A DNA stretch of 64,000 nucleotides from Streptomyces sp. CGMCC 4.7035. GTDB lineage: Bacteria; Actinomycetota; Actinomycetes; Streptomycetales; Streptomycetaceae. Each line of letters opens with the position of its first letter. The stretch's first letter is position 1. The translations under genes were made by a program, and so were the position numbers. Below the pieces are notes generated by a model. That model saw nothing but the letters and a program-made list of their open reading frames with translations. It did not search any database and was not told the origin of the DNA. This document shows positions 19,367 to 27,972 of the stretch, piece by piece. The DNA is taken from contig NZ_CP134053.1 in assembly GCF_031583065.1 (NCBI RefSeq), forward strand, positions 3,534,001-3,598,000, in the 5' to 3' direction.

Positions 19367-20113
19367 ATGTCCCCGCATGTCCTGGTCCTCGGCGGTACCA
19401 CCGAGGCACGCGAACTCGCCGCCTCGCTCGCGGCGCGCTCCGGCGTGCGGGTGACGACGTCTCTGGCCGGGCGGGTGTCCCGGCTGGGGGCTCTCGAGGG
19501 GGAGGTCCGCGTCGGGGGCTTCGGCGGCGCGGAGGGGCTGGCCGCCTGGCTGCGAGAGCACCGTGTGGACGCGGTGGTCGACGCCACGCACCCGTTCGCC
19601 GCGGGGATCACGGCGAACGCGGCGTGGGCCGCGGCGGCGACCGGTGTCCCCGCCGTGGTGCTGCGCAGGCCCGGCTGGAGCGCGGGCCCCGGCGACCGCT
19701 GGCACGAGGCCGCCTCGCTCGCCGAAGCGGCGGGACTGCTCGCGCCGCTCGGCCGACGCGTCTTCCTCACCACCGGCCGGCTGGGTCTCGCGGCCTTCGC
19801 ACACCTGACCGACCTCCACTTCGTCGTGCGGTCGGTGGAGCCGCCCGAGCCTCCCATGCCGCCGGACGTGGAGGTACTGCTGGCCCGCGGGCCGTTCACG
19901 GTCCAGGACGAGACCGCGCTGCTGAGCGGGCACCGCATCGACGTGCTGGTGACGAAGGACAGTGGGGGAGCGGCGACGGCGGCCAAGCTCACGGCCGCGC
20001 GGGAGCTCGGACTCCCGGTGGTCGTCGTACGCCGTCCCCCCTTGCCCGACGGCGTGACCGCGGTGCCGGACGTGGCCGGAGTGCTGGCCCGGCTGGGGCT
20101 GGGCCCCCGATGA
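19367..20113 (+). CDS. cobK: precorrin-6A reductase
   Basis: The protein has 248 aa. VLVLGGTTEARELAASL at the N-terminus, TTSLAGRVS, DAVVDATHPFAAGITANAA and DVLVTKDSGGAATAAKLTAA near the C-terminus are the CobK/CbiJ family signatures. The enzyme reduces precorrin-6A to dihydro-precorrin-6B with NADPH in aerobic cobalamin synthesis. The start ATG 19367 directly precedes the conserved first strand. Its partner cobF lies convergently 292 bp away. The stop overlaps an ATG (ATGA) that opens a repeat-coded frame, described under the arrays. Confidence 0.93.
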   Translation: MSPHVLVLGGTTEARELAASLAARSGVRVTTSLAGRVSRLGALEGEVRVGGFGGAEGLAAWLREHRVDAVVDATHPFAAGITANAAWAAAATGVPAVVLRRPGWSAGPGDRWHEAASLAEAAGLLAPLGRRVFLTTGRLGLAAFAHLTDLHFVVRSVEPPEPPMPPDVEVLLARGPFTVQDETALLSGHRIDVLVTKDSGGAATAAKLTAARELGLPVVVVRRPPLPDGVTAVPDVAGVLARLGLGPR

Positions 20114-20131
20114 CGGACGCGCGGATCCGGT

Positions 20132-20239
20132 CGCCGGACACGGCAGAGTCGGCGGATACGGCAGGGTCCGCGGATATGGCAGGGTCGCTGTACACGGCAG
20201 AGTCTGCGGATACGGCAGAGTCGCTGGATACGGCCGAAG
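20132..20239. repeat. 18-bp tandem array 1 (6 units)
   Basis: Six imperfect 18-bp units run without gaps from 20132 to 20239; a typical unit is CGGCGGATACGGCAGAGT. In the frame opened by the ATG that overlaps the cobK stop (20110), each unit encodes a hexapeptide such as SADTAE. It lies between convergent cobK and cobF. Confidence 0.85.
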
Positions 20240-20257
20240 GGGTGCCTCGGCGCGAAC

Positions 20258-20357
20258 ACGGCACGGCTCCCGACGACGGCTCGGCTCCCGAGGACGGCCC
20301 GGCTCGCGATGGCGGCCCGGCTCGGGAGGACGGCTCGGCTCGCGACGGCGGCCCGAG
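20258..20357. repeat. 18-bp tandem array 2 (5.5 units)
   Basis: Units of 18 bp begin at 20258, 20276, 20294, 20312 and 20330, with a partial copy at 20348; a typical unit is ACGGCTCGGCTCCCGAGG. The sequence differs from array 1 but the period is identical, so the same reading frame would read hexapeptides such as DGSAPE and GGPARE. Confidence 0.85.
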
Positions 20358-20405
20358 GTGCCCGGCACCCGGTTCGCGCGTGCTCGGGTGCCGGGTCTCC
20401 TCCCG

Positions 20406-21194
20406 CTACTCGGCCGCCGTGCCCCGGCCCCGCGGATGTCTGCGCAGCAGATACGTGTCCATGATCCAGCCCTTGCGCTCCCGGGCCTCGGCGCGCAGCC
20501 GCTCGATGTGCTCGGCCGTCTCGGAGAGCGGGCCGGAGGCGAGTATCTCGTCCGGCGTGCCGATGTACGCGCCCCAGTAGATGTCGATGTCCTGGTCCGC
20601 GTACTGCCGGAAGGTCTGGTGGGCGTCGAGCATCACGACCACGTCGTCGACCCCCTCCGGGAAGCCCTCCGCCAGACGGCGGCCCGTGGTGATCTGGACC
20701 GGCCGGGCGACCCGGTTGAGTCCGGTGCGGTGCCTTGCGACGAGCGCCGAGACGCTGCTGATACCGGGCACGACGTCGTACGAGAACGTCACCGCGCCCC
20801 GGTCCAGGATCTCCTCCAGGATGCCGAGCGTGCTGTCGTACAGCGACGGGTCGCCCCACACCAGGAACGCACCGCTCTCGTCATCGCCCAGTTCCTCGGC
20901 GATGAGCCGCTCGTAGATGCCGGCGCGCGCCGAGCGCCAGTCGCCGACGGCGGGGGAGTAGGCGGAGCCGCCCGCGGCCCGGTCGCGCTCGGGGTCGCGC
21001 GCCTCGACCAGGCGGTAGGTCCCCTCCGGTATGTGTGCGTCGAGGATGTCGCGGCGCAGTTGGACGAGGTCCGACTTCACCTCGCCCTTGTCGAGGATGA
21101 AGAACACGTCCGTGCTCTTCAGCGCCTTGACCGCCTGCAGGGTCAGCTGGTCGGGGTCGCCCGCCCCGATGCCGATGACATGAATCTTTCGCAC
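20406..21194 (-). CDS. cobF: precorrin-6A synthase (deacetylating)
   Basis: The protein has 262 aa. The N-terminal HVIGIGAGDPDQLTLQAV is the SAM-methyltransferase motif of the tetrapyrrole methylase superfamily. VWGDPSLYDST and the region around VVPGISSVSALVARHRTGLN are the substrate- and SAM-binding motifs specific to CobF. It methylates C-1 of precorrin-5 with loss of acetate. It is adjacent and convergent to cobK, the next enzyme of the pathway, which supports both calls. Confidence 0.95.
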   Translation of the reverse strand: MRKIHVIGIGAGDPDQLTLQAVKALKSTDVFFILDKGEVKSDLVQLRRDILDAHIPEGTYRLVEARDPERDRAAGGSAYSPAVGDWRSARAGIYERLIAEELGDDESGAFLVWGDPSLYDSTLGILEEILDRGAVTFSYDVVPGISSVSALVARHRTGLNRVARPVQITTGRRLAEGFPEGVDDVVVMLDAHQTFRQYADQDIDIYWGAYIGTPDEILASGPLSETAEHIERLRAEARERKGWIMDTYLLRRHPRGRGTAAE

Positions 21195-21251
21195 GCCCCG
21201 AGTCTGCCGTACGCCGCGGACAGCTTGTGCACGCCCCCGCCGCGGCCCGCC

Positions 21252-21776
21252 CTACGGCTGTTTCCCGCGCAGCCGGGGCGCCCGTGCCCGCGCGTCGACG
21301 GCCACCGCGTTCCGCTCCACGACGGCTGCCAGCTCCCGTGCCCAGGCGGCCAGTTCGGCGACCTCCAGGCCGTAGGGACGGGCCCGTCCGGTCCGCGTCG
21401 CCCACCCCTCGACGGCTTCGGCGCCACGCCGCAGCAGCCGGGCGCCGCCGGTCACGTTGCCGCGGGCCGCGTGCGTGAGGCCGACCGCGAGCTGGGCGAG
21501 CCCCCGCCACAGGGCGCGCTCCTCCTCGGGCCCCGTCTTCCAGGCGTCCTCGAAGACCTCGTGCGCGTGGAAGGGCTTCCCGGCGTCCAGCAGGGCCTGG
21601 GCCTCGGTGACGGTGTCCTCCGGGCCCCGTACGACGCCCTCCGGCTGGCGCGCCACGCCCTGCGCCCCGTACGGCAGGGGCCGCCCCAGCCCGTCCCGCG
21701 GCCGTGCGCTGCGGGCCCGCCCCTCCGCGTCCCGATCGCGCCCCCGGCCCGCCCGAACTCCCGATGCGTCGCTCAT
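21252..21776 (-). CDS. DUF309 family protein
   Basis: The protein has 174 aa. The core KPFHAHEVFEDAWKTGPEEERALWRGLAQLAVGLTHAARGNVTGG is the conserved DUF309 helical motif with its HxxxE/W residues. About 50 N-terminal residues are low-complexity and basic, and the true start may lie further in. Function unknown. It lies 57 bp upstream of cobF in the same direction and could be cotranscribed. Confidence 0.85.
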   Translation of the reverse strand: MSDASGVRAGRGRDRDAEGRARSARPRDGLGRPLPYGAQGVARQPEGVVRGPEDTVTEAQALLDAGKPFHAHEVFEDAWKTGPEEERALWRGLAQLAVGLTHAARGNVTGGARLLRRGAEAVEGWATRTGRARPYGLEVAELAAWARELAAVVERNAVAVDARARAPRLRGKQP

Positions 21777-21875
21777 ACCCCGATTGTCCCGCGTCCCGCG
21801 CCCGCTTCGGCGCAGTCCCAGTCGTGGGGTAAAGTTCTGTTCGCGCGATCACGCGGGACACCGCGGGAGACGCAC

Positions 21876-21949
<74 letters not shown>

Positions 21950-21956
21950 CGGTGCG

Positions 21957-21994
21957 AAGGGTCTTCGCGGGCGAGAGCTCGCGGGGGCCCTTTT
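21957..21994 (+). terminator. terminator of tRNA-Pro
   Basis: AAGGG (21957-21961) pairs with CCCTT (21988-21992), and the stem continues inward with several G-U pairs to a small loop near 21972-21977. A TTTT run follows at 21991. It lies 8 bp after the tRNA. Confidence 0.7.
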
Positions 21995-22076
21995 CGCGTC
22001 GGTCGGAGGGGGTGTAAGCCTAAGCATGACAAATCGTGGCCGACCCACAGGGGCCGGGTGCGGCCCCTCGGTCCGC

Positions 22077-22643
22077 TCAGCCCGCGTCGGCCGCCGCGAA
22101 GGTCACCTCCGCCGTGTCGACGGTTCCCCCGCGGCGCCCGGGCGCGCTCTGCCACTTCCAGTAGAGGTTGGTGTGCGCTATCACCTGCTCCGGGGCCGGA
22201 GCGCCGTACGCGGTGAGGTCCTCCGTCGTGTGGGCGTCGCCGACCAGCGTCACGTCGTACCCCCGAACGAAGGCTCCGTGGAGGGTCGAGCGGATGCACG
22301 CGTCGGTCTGGGCGCCCGTGACGACGAGCCGCCCCACCCCGCGCTCGGCGAGCACCGCCTCCAGTTCCGTGTCCTCGAACGAGTCGCCGTAGAGTTTGTG
22401 GACGAGAGGCTCCTCGTCGCGGCGCACCAGCTCAGGCACGTACTGCCAGTCCTCGCTGTCCCGCTTGAGCCCGTCGTCGGAGTGCTGCACCCAGACCACG
22501 GGCACGTCCTCCGCGCGCGCCTTGTCGACCAGGGTGTTGATGTTCGCGATCACGCTGTCGCGGTGAGCGGCGCCCGCCACCACCCCGTTCTGGACGTCGA
22601 TGACGAGCAGCGCCGTGTTCGGCCGGTCGGGCAGGGTCGTCAT
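22077..22643 (-). CDS. isochorismatase-family cysteine hydrolase
   Basis: The protein has 188 aa; ATG 22643 is preceded by AGGAG. ALLVIDVQNGVV carries the catalytic Asp, VHKLYGDSFEDTEL the Lys, and VTGAQTDACIRSTLHGAFVRGYDV the nucleophilic Cys with the usual cis-peptide region (normally GxxT/Vxx C). The family includes nicotinamidase, isochorismatase and ureidoacrylate-type hydrolases. Substrate unknown. It lies 89 bp downstream of the F420-type oxidoreductase in the same orientation. Confidence 0.9.
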   Translation of the reverse strand: MTTLPDRPNTALLVIDVQNGVVAGAAHRDSVIANINTLVDKARAEDVPVVWVQHSDDGLKRDSEDWQYVPELVRRDEEPLVHKLYGDSFEDTELEAVLAERGVGRLVVTGAQTDACIRSTLHGAFVRGYDVTLVGDAHTTEDLTAYGAPAPEQVIAHTNLYWKWQSAPGRRGGTVDTAEVTFAAADAG

Positions 22644-22732
22644 GGGAGCTCCTGTTTCTCGCCGCTGATCCTCTGTTGGCCCCACCGTAGACGGGGCCAC
22701 TGACAATGGCCCCGTCCACCGTGGGCGGGCCG

Positions 22733-23623
22733 TCAGCGCAGCAGGTCGGCGAGGCGCCGCCAGGCGGCGCGCGGGAGGGAGTCGCCGGGCTGGTCGTCGA
22801 CCACCTGAAGGGCCACATGGTCCGCGCCCGCCGCATGGAAGGCCTCGATCCGTTGCCGGATCCGGTCGTCGTCGCCCCAGGCGAACAGCGCGTCGACCAG
22901 GCGGTCGCTGCCGCCGTCCGCGAAGTCCTCCTCCGTGAAGCCGAACTGCGCAAGGGCGTTCGTGTAGTTCGGCAGCTCCAGGTAGAAGGCCAGAACGCCG
23001 CGGGCCTTGGCTCGGGCGCTGTCCGGGTCCGTGTCCAGGACCACCTTCGTCTCCGGCGCGAGCAGCGGAGCGGCGCCCAGGATCCCCCGGGCCCGGGCGG
23101 TGTGCTCGGTCGTGACCAGATACGGGTGCGAGCCGGCGGTCCGGTCGCGGGACAGCTCCAGCATCTTCGGGCCGAGCGCGGCCAGGACGCGGCGCCCGGC
23201 GGGGACGCCGGCGGCGTCGAGGGCGTCCAGATAGCCGACCATCGCCGAGTACGGGCGCTGGTACCGGTCCGTCATTTTCGCGTGGCTGACGCCGAGTCCG
23301 AGCAGGAAGCGCCCGGGGCGGTCCGCCTCCAGTTCGGCGAAGCGCTCCGCGGTCTCGGCGGCCTCGTACTGCCAGATGCTCTGGATGCCGGTGGCCACGA
23401 CGAGATGCGAGGTCGCCTCGATCAGCGGCACCGCGTGGCGCACTCCGGTACTGCCGCCCAACCAGACGGCGCCGAAACCGAGTTCCTCCAGTTCGGCGGC
23501 GGCCTCGGCCAGTTCGCCGCGCCGGTCCGGGTCCTCCGAACGCAGCCCCATACTCCAGATGCCGTGCCGTCCGACGGTCTCCTTCAGGGAGCTTCCGCGC
23601 TCCGTGCTCGTCTCGTCGCCCAT
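22733..23623 (-). CDS. LLM-class (F420-type) oxidoreductase
   Basis: The protein has 296 aa; ATG 23623 has GGAGGG upstream. ELEELGFGAVWLGGS, LVVATGIQSIWQYEAAETAERFAEL and RFLLGLGVSHAKMTDRYQRPYSAMVGYLDALD are the standard blocks of luciferase-like flavin/F420 enzymes, the last resembling the TIGR03620 group of actinobacterial F420 proteins. The C-terminal AAGADHVALQVV is the final barrel strand. The cofactor is inferred from the subfamily, not shown. Substrate unknown. Confidence 0.88.
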   Translation of the reverse strand: MGDETSTERGSSLKETVGRHGIWSMGLRSEDPDRRGELAEAAAELEELGFGAVWLGGSTGVRHAVPLIEATSHLVVATGIQSIWQYEAAETAERFAELEADRPGRFLLGLGVSHAKMTDRYQRPYSAMVGYLDALDAAGVPAGRRVLAALGPKMLELSRDRTAGSHPYLVTTEHTARARGILGAAPLLAPETKVVLDTDPDSARAKARGVLAFYLELPNYTNALAQFGFTEEDFADGGSDRLVDALFAWGDDDRIRQRIEAFHAAGADHVALQVVDDQPGDSLPRAAWRRLADLLR

Positions 23624-23739
23624 CGGTTCCGATCCCTCCGTACTCGGTGTCGCGTCGTGTTCGTGGATCACTTGGATGACAGCAGAGCCCAACGGGTGGC
23701 CGATGCGGCGTATTCCACGCCGGACGTACTCCGCAGGGG

Positions 23740-24135
23740 TCACATGAGTCCAACGGTCCGTGGCGGAGCGAACACATGGCGCGCCCGGTGCGCCGCCGCC
23801 GCCTTCGTGGCGGCCGGCCGGGGTGACGTGCCGGAATCCCGGGCGAGGGCGTACCGGTGCAGGGAGCACGTCTCGCAGGTGTCGTCCCAGTCGGGCAGTC
23901 GTTCCGTGTGCTTCGTCGCGAGATGCTCACCGAGCCGGATCTGCGTCCCCGGCACGCCGTCCGCGAAGTCCCGTTGTGTGCCCTGCTCGCCGCTCAGCCG
24001 CAACTCGGCCATGACGCCCTGGAGATGCCGCGTCGCCTCGTACAGCCGGACACATACGCCGCAGTCCCACATCCAGGCCGGCAAGAGTGGCCACTGGTCC
24101 GCGAGGGACAGGTCGTCGGCGCTCATACCGGTCAC
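23740..24135 (-). CDS. small conserved Cys/His protein of unknown function
   Basis: The protein has 131 aa, or 128 if translation starts at the second Met. It contains CGVC near residue 25, a central LGEHLATKHTERLPDWDDTCETC segment and a basic tail. Two CxxC pairs plus the His residues could bind a metal ion; this is inference. I recall similar small proteins in Streptomyces but cannot name a family. It is divergent from the Tat-exported flavoprotein gene and 116 bp upstream of the F420 enzyme gene. Confidence 0.6.
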   Translation of the reverse strand: MTGMSADDLSLADQWPLLPAWMWDCGVCVRLYEATRHLQGVMAELRLSGEQGTQRDFADGVPGTQIRLGEHLATKHTERLPDWDDTCETCSLHRYALARDSGTSPRPAATKAAAAHRARHVFAPPRTVGLM

Positions 24136-24423
24136 CGTAGTGGCGGGCCGTGGGGAGGGCGGCGGATCGAACCAAGTTCACCCCGAGGGGGACGGGTTCC
24201 TCCGGCGGCCGCCCCCGTCGCGTGCAGGGCCTGCCGTCGGCCGAGGTCTTCACTTCATCCGCGCATGACATGCCCCTTGACTTCACAGGACGCCCGCGCG
24301 ACATTCCCTGACACCGCATCAGAAAACGAGGCAGCGCTCCTCGGGAGTGCCGCACGGCACCGAGAGCACTCGCGCAGCACCGCACGGCCCTCACCGTCCC
24401 TCGGCATCCTGGAGCGATCTGTC

Positions 24424-26226
24424 ATGCCCACAAGCGCGGAACCGGCCAGACCCACCGCATTCCCCGTGACGGCCGGACCGTCGCGCCGACAGGTGCTCGG
24501 CGGTGCCGGCGTCGGTCTCGCGCTCGCGGCCGGGCTGTCTGCGGCCGCCGACCCGGCACGGGCGGCCGACCTGCCCCCGCTCGGCACGTACGACGTCGTC
24601 GTGATCGGCTCCGGTGCGGCGGGCATGACCGCCGCGCTGACGGCCGCGCACCAGGGTCTGAGCTGCGTCGTCGTGGAGAAGGCGGCCACCTTCGGCGGGT
24701 CGGCGGCGCGCTCCGGGGCCGGCATCTGGATCCCGAACAACCCGGTCATCCTGGCCGCGGTCGTCCCCGACACCCCGGCGAAGGCGGCCGCCTATCTCGC
24801 GGCGGTCGTCGGCCCGGACGTCTCCGCGGCGCGGCAGCAGGCCTTCCTCGGCCACGGGCCCGCCATGATCTCCTTCGTCATGGCCCACAGCCCGCTGCGC
24901 TTCCGCTGGATGGAGGGGTACAGCGACTACTACCCCGAGCTGCCGGGCGGACTGCCCGGCGGCCGCTCCATCGAACCCGACCAGCTCGACGGGAACATCC
25001 TCGGCGCCGAACTCGCCCACCTCAACCCGCCGTACATGGCCGTCCCGGCCGGCATGGTGGTCTTCAGCGCCGACTACAAATGGCTCACCCTGTCCGTCGT
25101 CAGCGCCAAGGGGACAGCTGTCGCCACCGAGTGCCTCGCCCGGGGCACCAAGGCCGCGCTCCTCGGCCAGAAGCCCCTCACCATGGGGCAGTCGCTGGCG
25201 GCCGGGCTGCGCGCGGGGCTGCTCGCCGCGAACGTGCCCGTCTGGCTGAACACCCCGCTCACCGACCTCCACGTCGAAGGGGGCGCGGTCACGGGAGCCG
25301 TCGTGACACGCGACGGTACGCCCGGTCTGCTCCGGGCCCGGCGCGGGGTGATCGTCGGCTCCGGCGGCTTCGAGCACAACGCGGCCATGCGCGCGCAGTA
25401 CCAGCGCCAGCCCATCGGCACCGCGTGGACCGTGGGCGCCCAGGAGAACACCGGCGACGGCATCCGCGCGGGCGAGCGGGCCGGCGCCGCGCTCGACCTG
25501 ATGGACGACGCCTGGTGGGGCCCGGCGATCCCGCTGCCCGGCGAGCCCTACTTCTGCCTCGCCGAACGCACCTTGCCGGGCGGCTTGTTGGTGAACGCGG
25601 CCGGCGCCCGTTTCGTCAACGAGGCCGCCCCGTACAGCGACGTCGTCCACACGATGTACGACCGCAACGCGACCGCCCCGGACATCCCGGCCTGGCTGAT
25701 CGTCGACCAGAACTACCGCAACCGGTACCTCTTCAAGGACGTCGCGCCCACCTTCACGTTCCCCGACGCCTGGTACGGCTCCGGCGTCGCCCACAAGGCC
25801 TGGACGCTGGACGCGCTGGCCGGGCAGATCGGCGTGCCCGCGGCCGCGCTGCGCGCCACCGTCGACCGCTTCAACTCCCTCGCGCTCAGTGGCAAGGACG
25901 CCGACTTCCATCGCGGCGACAGCGCGTACGACCACTACTACACCGACCCCGCGGTCACCCCGAACTCTTGTCTGGCACCGCTGTGGCTGGCCCCGTACTA
26001 CGCTTTCAAGATCGTCCCGGGCGACCTGGGCACCAAGGGCGGCATGCGCACGGACGCCCGCGCGCGCGTGCTGCGCGCGGACGGCTCGGTGATCCCCGGT
26101 CTGTACGCGGCCGGGAATGCCAGCGCCGCCGTGATGGGGCACAGCTACGCGGGCGCGGGCTCGACGATCGGTCCCGCGATGACCTTCGGGTACATCGCCG
26201 CCCTGGATCTCGCGGCCGGGGCGTGA
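24424..26226 (+). CDS. Tat-exported FAD-binding dehydrogenase (3-ketosteroid 1-dehydrogenase / fumarate reductase flavoprotein family)
   Basis: The protein has 600 aa. The N-terminus has a twin-arginine signal (SRRQVLGGAGVGLALAAG, cleavage near ARAAD, residue 48). The FAD-binding fold starts at YDVVVIGSGAAGMTAALTAA and continues with VVEKAATFGGSAARSGAGIWIPNN, the KstD-type second motif. GVIVGSGGFEHN in the middle and VIPGLYAAGNASAAVMGHSYAGAGSTIGPAM at the end complete the FAD site. Ketosteroid dehydrogenases usually are cytoplasmic or membrane-attached, so a Tat leader is notable. No steroid catabolism genes are nearby. ATG 24424 has GGAG about 8 bp upstream. Confidence 0.88.
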   Translation: MPTSAEPARPTAFPVTAGPSRRQVLGGAGVGLALAAGLSAAADPARAADLPPLGTYDVVVIGSGAAGMTAALTAAHQGLSCVVVEKAATFGGSAARSGAGIWIPNNPVILAAVVPDTPAKAAAYLAAVVGPDVSAARQQAFLGHGPAMISFVMAHSPLRFRWMEGYSDYYPELPGGLPGGRSIEPDQLDGNILGAELAHLNPPYMAVPAGMVVFSADYKWLTLSVVSAKGTAVATECLARGTKAALLGQKPLTMGQSLAAGLRAGLLAANVPVWLNTPLTDLHVEGGAVTGAVVTRDGTPGLLRARRGVIVGSGGFEHNAAMRAQYQRQPIGTAWTVGAQENTGDGIRAGERAGAALDLMDDAWWGPAIPLPGEPYFCLAERTLPGGLLVNAAGARFVNEAAPYSDVVHTMYDRNATAPDIPAWLIVDQNYRNRYLFKDVAPTFTFPDAWYGSGVAHKAWTLDALAGQIGVPAAALRATVDRFNSLALSGKDADFHRGDSAYDHYYTDPAVTPNSCLAPLWLAPYYAFKIVPGDLGTKGGMRTDARARVLRADGSVIPGLYAAGNASAAVMGHSYAGAGSTIGPAMTFGYIAALDLAAGA

Positions 26227-26353
26227 GGGCCGGGGTGAACGAGAGAGGGTACGAGCAGAGGGTACGAAGGGAGAGGGCGCAAAGGCGTAGCAACGGGTTC
26301 ATATAGGCTGCTCGCTTCGGTTTCCAGTCCGCGAGTGCCCGGGAGAGTTCCCT

Positions 26354-27599
26354 GTGACCGTAGCGATCGTCCCGTCCGAAGCGGCCGGTTCGCCCGACGA
26401 GGACAGGCCCGCAGAACACATGTCCGCCGGCGGCGGGCCGGCCGTCGAGGAGGCTTCCGGAGACGGAGGGTTCTGGGTCGAGCCGGGAGCGGCCGGCGAG
26501 GCGGCCCCGTCTTCGGTGGAGCCGGGGGTGGACGGGGCGGCGCCCCCGTCTTCCGCGGAGCCCGAGGTGGCCGTGGCGGCGGTCCCGTTTTCCGTGGAGC
26601 CCGAGGTGGCCGAGACCGTGGCGCGCGACGCCCGTGAGTTCGGGGTGTACGCGCGCACCGGCGGCTGGGCGTTCGCGCTGAAGGTGGCGCGCAGCGTGCG
26701 GCCCGGCGGGCAGCCGGCGGGGGGAGACCCCGAAGATCTCCGCCAAGCGGTTCGCCGAGCTGGCGGGGTGCTCCGCGGAGCGGGTCATGCGCTACTACAG
26801 GGCGTGGGACAAGGCCGCCGACGACGGTCTCGTTCCGCACTTCGAGATCCTGGTCCCGGGCCAGGACATCGAACTGCCGGACTCCGACGCGTGGCTCTCG
26901 TACTACGCCTCCCGCTCCAGCGCGTCCTCCGAGCGCGGGACCGCGATCGCCGCGGCGGCCGAGGCCGAGGGCATCCGGCCGACCAAGGCGCTGGAGGTCG
27001 CCGAGAACCCCACCGCACTGCGCGCCGCGATCCTTGCCGACCCCGCGACCGCCCACACCGCCCGGGCCGCGCTCCTCGACCGGCTGAAGGAGGACCCGGT
27101 CCTCCAGACCGGGCTGGCCCGTGACATCGCCCGCACCGACGAACTGAAGAAGGCCGTGGCCAGCGAGTCCCGGACCGCGGACCGTATCGGCTATGTCCGC
27201 CAGATCGTCGAGAACGGCCAGGTCAAGACCCCCGCCGGGCAGACGATCGACGCACCGGCCGCCCTGCGCGCGGAGGCCGAGCGTCATCTGTCCCTCATCG
27301 ACGAGCTGGACGACGGCGAAGAGGCCGGACAGTGGGCCACGGAGGCCTACGACACCGTGAAGGAACTCGTCGTCCAGACGGTCGAGTCCGATCCCGAACT
27401 GCGCCTCCAGGAGCGCCGGACGAAGTTCTACAGCGGCCTGCAGCGGGCGACGAAGGTCTTCGAGGAGCTGACCTTCGAGGACGCCGACGAGCTCGACGAC
27501 CTGTACGAGGACGACATGCTCCAGCGCCTCGAGGAACTCCAGTCGGCCATCGGCACGTGCATCGCGGCCCTCCGCAAGGCGGCACCGGCGCGGCCGTGA
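26354..27599 (+). pseudogene. conserved Streptomyces protein interrupted by a +1 frameshift
   Basis: Translation from 26354 (about 120 residues, acidic Pro/Ala/Glu-rich, then TGGWAFALKVARSVRPGG) runs out of frame at a G6 tract (26719-26724). The continuation lies in a second frame: ETPKISAKRFAELAGCSAERVMRYYRAWDKAADDG, then about 270 more residues to the stop at 27599. Removing one G restores one uninterrupted protein of about 414 aa. The joined region looks like a helix-turn-helix (ISAKRFAELAGCSAERVMRYY) followed by a long helical, acidic part. Either the gene is broken, the tract slips, or it is a sequencing error. The second part alone could start at ATG 26787. Function unknown. Confidence 0.7.
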
Positions 27600-27656
27600 C
27601 GTGCGGCGGCCTCCGGGGTCCCTGGTCCCGCCGGGCGTCGGGCGCCGGGCGTCGGG

Positions 27657-27679
27657 CGCGGGGGCCCTGGGCCCCCGCG
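27657..27679. terminator. hairpin after the frameshifted gene
   Basis: CGCGGGGG (27657-27664) pairs with CCCCCGCG (27672-27679) around a 7-base loop, 58 bp after the stop at 27599. Confidence 0.6.
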
Positions 27680-27728
27680 TGCGCGTAGGAGCACGCATGC
27701 TCCCGCTCGCGGGCCGCGCACGTTCTCG

Positions 27729-27758
27729 GCGAAGGCGAAGGCGAAGGCGAAGGCGAAG
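27729..27758. repeat. hexanucleotide repeat (GCGAAG)5
   Basis: Five perfect head-to-tail copies of GCGAAG fill 27729-27758 in the gap upstream of the third SpoIIE gene. The purpose is unknown; the length could vary by slippage. Confidence 0.8.
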
Positions 27759-27859
27759 ACGACGGCGACGGCCAGGCTGAGGGTGTGCTTCGCGTGGGGC
27801 CTGGTCCGCCCCGCGCCGCCCCGTCACCCCGGACGACTGGGCGGAATGCCGACGCCCCC

Positions 27860-27880
27860 TATCGGGCGTAACGTCCGATA
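27860..27880. promoter_or_regulatory. 21-bp palindrome upstream of the SpoIIE gene
   Basis: The outer arms TATCGG and CCGATA match perfectly, and the inner part GCGTAACGT is also nearly symmetric; only one base pair on each side breaks the dyad. It lies 93 bp before the start of the phosphatase gene, in an otherwise non-coding gap, and looks like a repressor site. The rest of the gap 27600-27972 holds a hairpin and a hexanucleotide repeat. Confidence 0.6.
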
Positions 27881-27972
27881 TTGGGTGATGTATGCACCCT
27901 GCAGCGCGACACGGGCGCACGTGCCCCGTCCGGCGGGCCGCCGCCCGCCACGACACCGGACCGGAGGACGCC

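Noticed and set aside
20132..20357. The tandem arrays as a CRISPR
   Set aside because: Units of 18 bp are contiguous with no unique spacers and no cas genes nearby.
18448..20859. An 803-codon minus-strand frame ending in the HAD phosphatase
   Set aside because: The HAD domain begins at ATG 19236. The upstream part is antisense to cobK and reads through the 18-bp arrays, so it is not one protein.
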